From assembly GCA_037200525.1 (NCBI GenBank), contig JBBCGG010000001.1, positions 2,770,501 through 2,834,500 of the forward strand: 64,000 nt of DNA. Direction: 5' to 3'. This document shows positions 63,692-64,000 of the stretch, in pieces (within the stretch, counting starts at the first letter, position 1; every line of letters starts with the position of its first letter). The translations under genes were made by a program, and so were the position numbers. This DNA is from Methylocella sp. GTDB lineage: Bacteria > Pseudomonadota > Alphaproteobacteria > Rhizobiales > Beijerinckiaceae. The notes beneath the pieces were generated by a model. The model had not been told where the DNA came from, ran no database searches, and was given only the letters and a program-made list of their open reading frames with translations.

Positions 63692-64000
63692 AGACAGCGG
63701 CTCCGCCGGCTTGCGTTTCTGCGGGAGCAGCAAAAGGCGATCGATCAGGTTGCGATCTTGAAGCAGCGCCATGCGCTCTTTGGGGTGCAGCCACGATAGC
63801 GCCTCATCGATCGTTTCAGCTTCGTTGAGCTTGGCTTCGGCAAGCGCCCATTCTGGCGAAATGTCGCCATTTCTGAGGCGTTGCCCGCGCGGCAGCCAAG
63901 CAAGGTGCAAAGCCGAAAATTTAGGATCGCCATAAAGAGCGGCGAGTCCGCTCTGCTCTTGCGCAGCTTCGCTCCCGATCATTTGCGCCAGATCATTCGC
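63680..64000 (-). CDS. Hypothetical protein, C-terminal part, cut by the window edge
   Basis: The reverse-strand frame ends at 63680 and stays open to position 64000. Visible text includes SALHLAWLPRGQRLRNGDIS, EWALAEAKLNEAETIDEALS and LHPKERMALLQDRNLIDRLL. An ATG at 63982 is possible, but ANDLAQ reads through upstream, so the start may lie outside. It overlaps the end of the glycosyltransferase gene by 12 bases. No family recognised. Confidence 0.6.
   Translation of the reverse strand, partial: ANDLAQMIGSEAAQEQSGLAALYGDPKFSALHLAWLPRGQRLRNGDISPEWALAEAKLNEAETIDEALSWLHPKERMALLQDRNLIDRLLLLPQKRKPAEPLSSVG

Noticed and set aside
1-64000. CRISPR arrays, tRNA/rRNA genes, prophage or restriction and defence clusters
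   Set aside because: None was found: no regularly spaced repeats, no cloverleaf sequences noticed, and no phage structural or defence proteins among the recognised genes.

Overview
This window looks like chromosomal DNA of an alphaproteobacterium of the order Hyphomicrobiales (Rhizobiales), possibly near the Beijerinckiaceae/Methylocystaceae. The case rests on high GC, a NepR/EcfG/PhyR general stress module, a short SRP RNA just before dnaX, and the gene orders dxs-tlyA-TrmA, rne-amidase-PBP1a-prfB and dnaX-ybaB-recR. Family-level placement is inference.

Layout. 1-10.6 kb is housekeeping: pnp (partial), rpsO, queC, nudC, SRP RNA, dnaX-ybaB-recR, a VOC protein, a frameshifted rmuC, a YihY-type membrane protein and uppP. 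10.6-18.7 kb is a stress region. It holds ecfG-nepR divergent from phyR, several small membrane proteins, and ku-ligD non-homologous end joining behind a consensus-like EcfG promoter. 18.7-21.7 kb has an LppC/LpoA-like lipoprotein divergent from rsmI-yraN. 21.8-26.4 kb is de novo NAD synthesis, with a NadQ-type regulator, a two-part inverted repeat and nadABC.

26.4-31.3 kb is the most interesting part: a bufferin-type RiPP locus. Two DUF2282 (BufA1-like) precursors are followed by a DUF692/MNIO enzyme (BufB), a DUF2063 partner (BufC) and a DoxX protein (BufD). Divergent from it are an ECF sigma factor and a DUF1109/NrsF anti-sigma factor. Both transcription units start behind the same motif, GTAACG-N16-CGAA, so sigma-controlled autoregulation and target control can be read from the sequence.

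31.3-38.9 kb is mixed: an Ada C-terminal remnant, a VOC protein, a TetR regulator next to a two-component FMN monooxygenase/flavin reductase pair, a DsbA-like protein, a frameshifted aminotransferase and two small secreted proteins. 38.95-39.82 kb is an IS5-family element with a 1-nt lesion. 40.5-53 kb is rne, amidase, PBP1a, prfB (with a programmed frameshift), rhomboid and DUF2721. The opposite-strand group dxs-tlyA-TrmA family follows, then hdeD and ppdK. From 59.67 kb an intact copy of the first IS abuts a different IS5-family element. The 3' end of the latter, with flanking DNA, is tandemly duplicated (two perfect 372-bp units) against an FkbM methyltransferase and a family-2 glycosyltransferase.

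Sequence quality. Five non-IS genes (rmuC, a proline-rich ORF, an aminotransferase, a TrmA-family methyltransferase and tlyA) each need a one- or two-base change to read through. Some sit at homopolymers. Consensus indel errors are the simplest explanation for several of them. No tRNA, rRNA or CRISPR array was seen.
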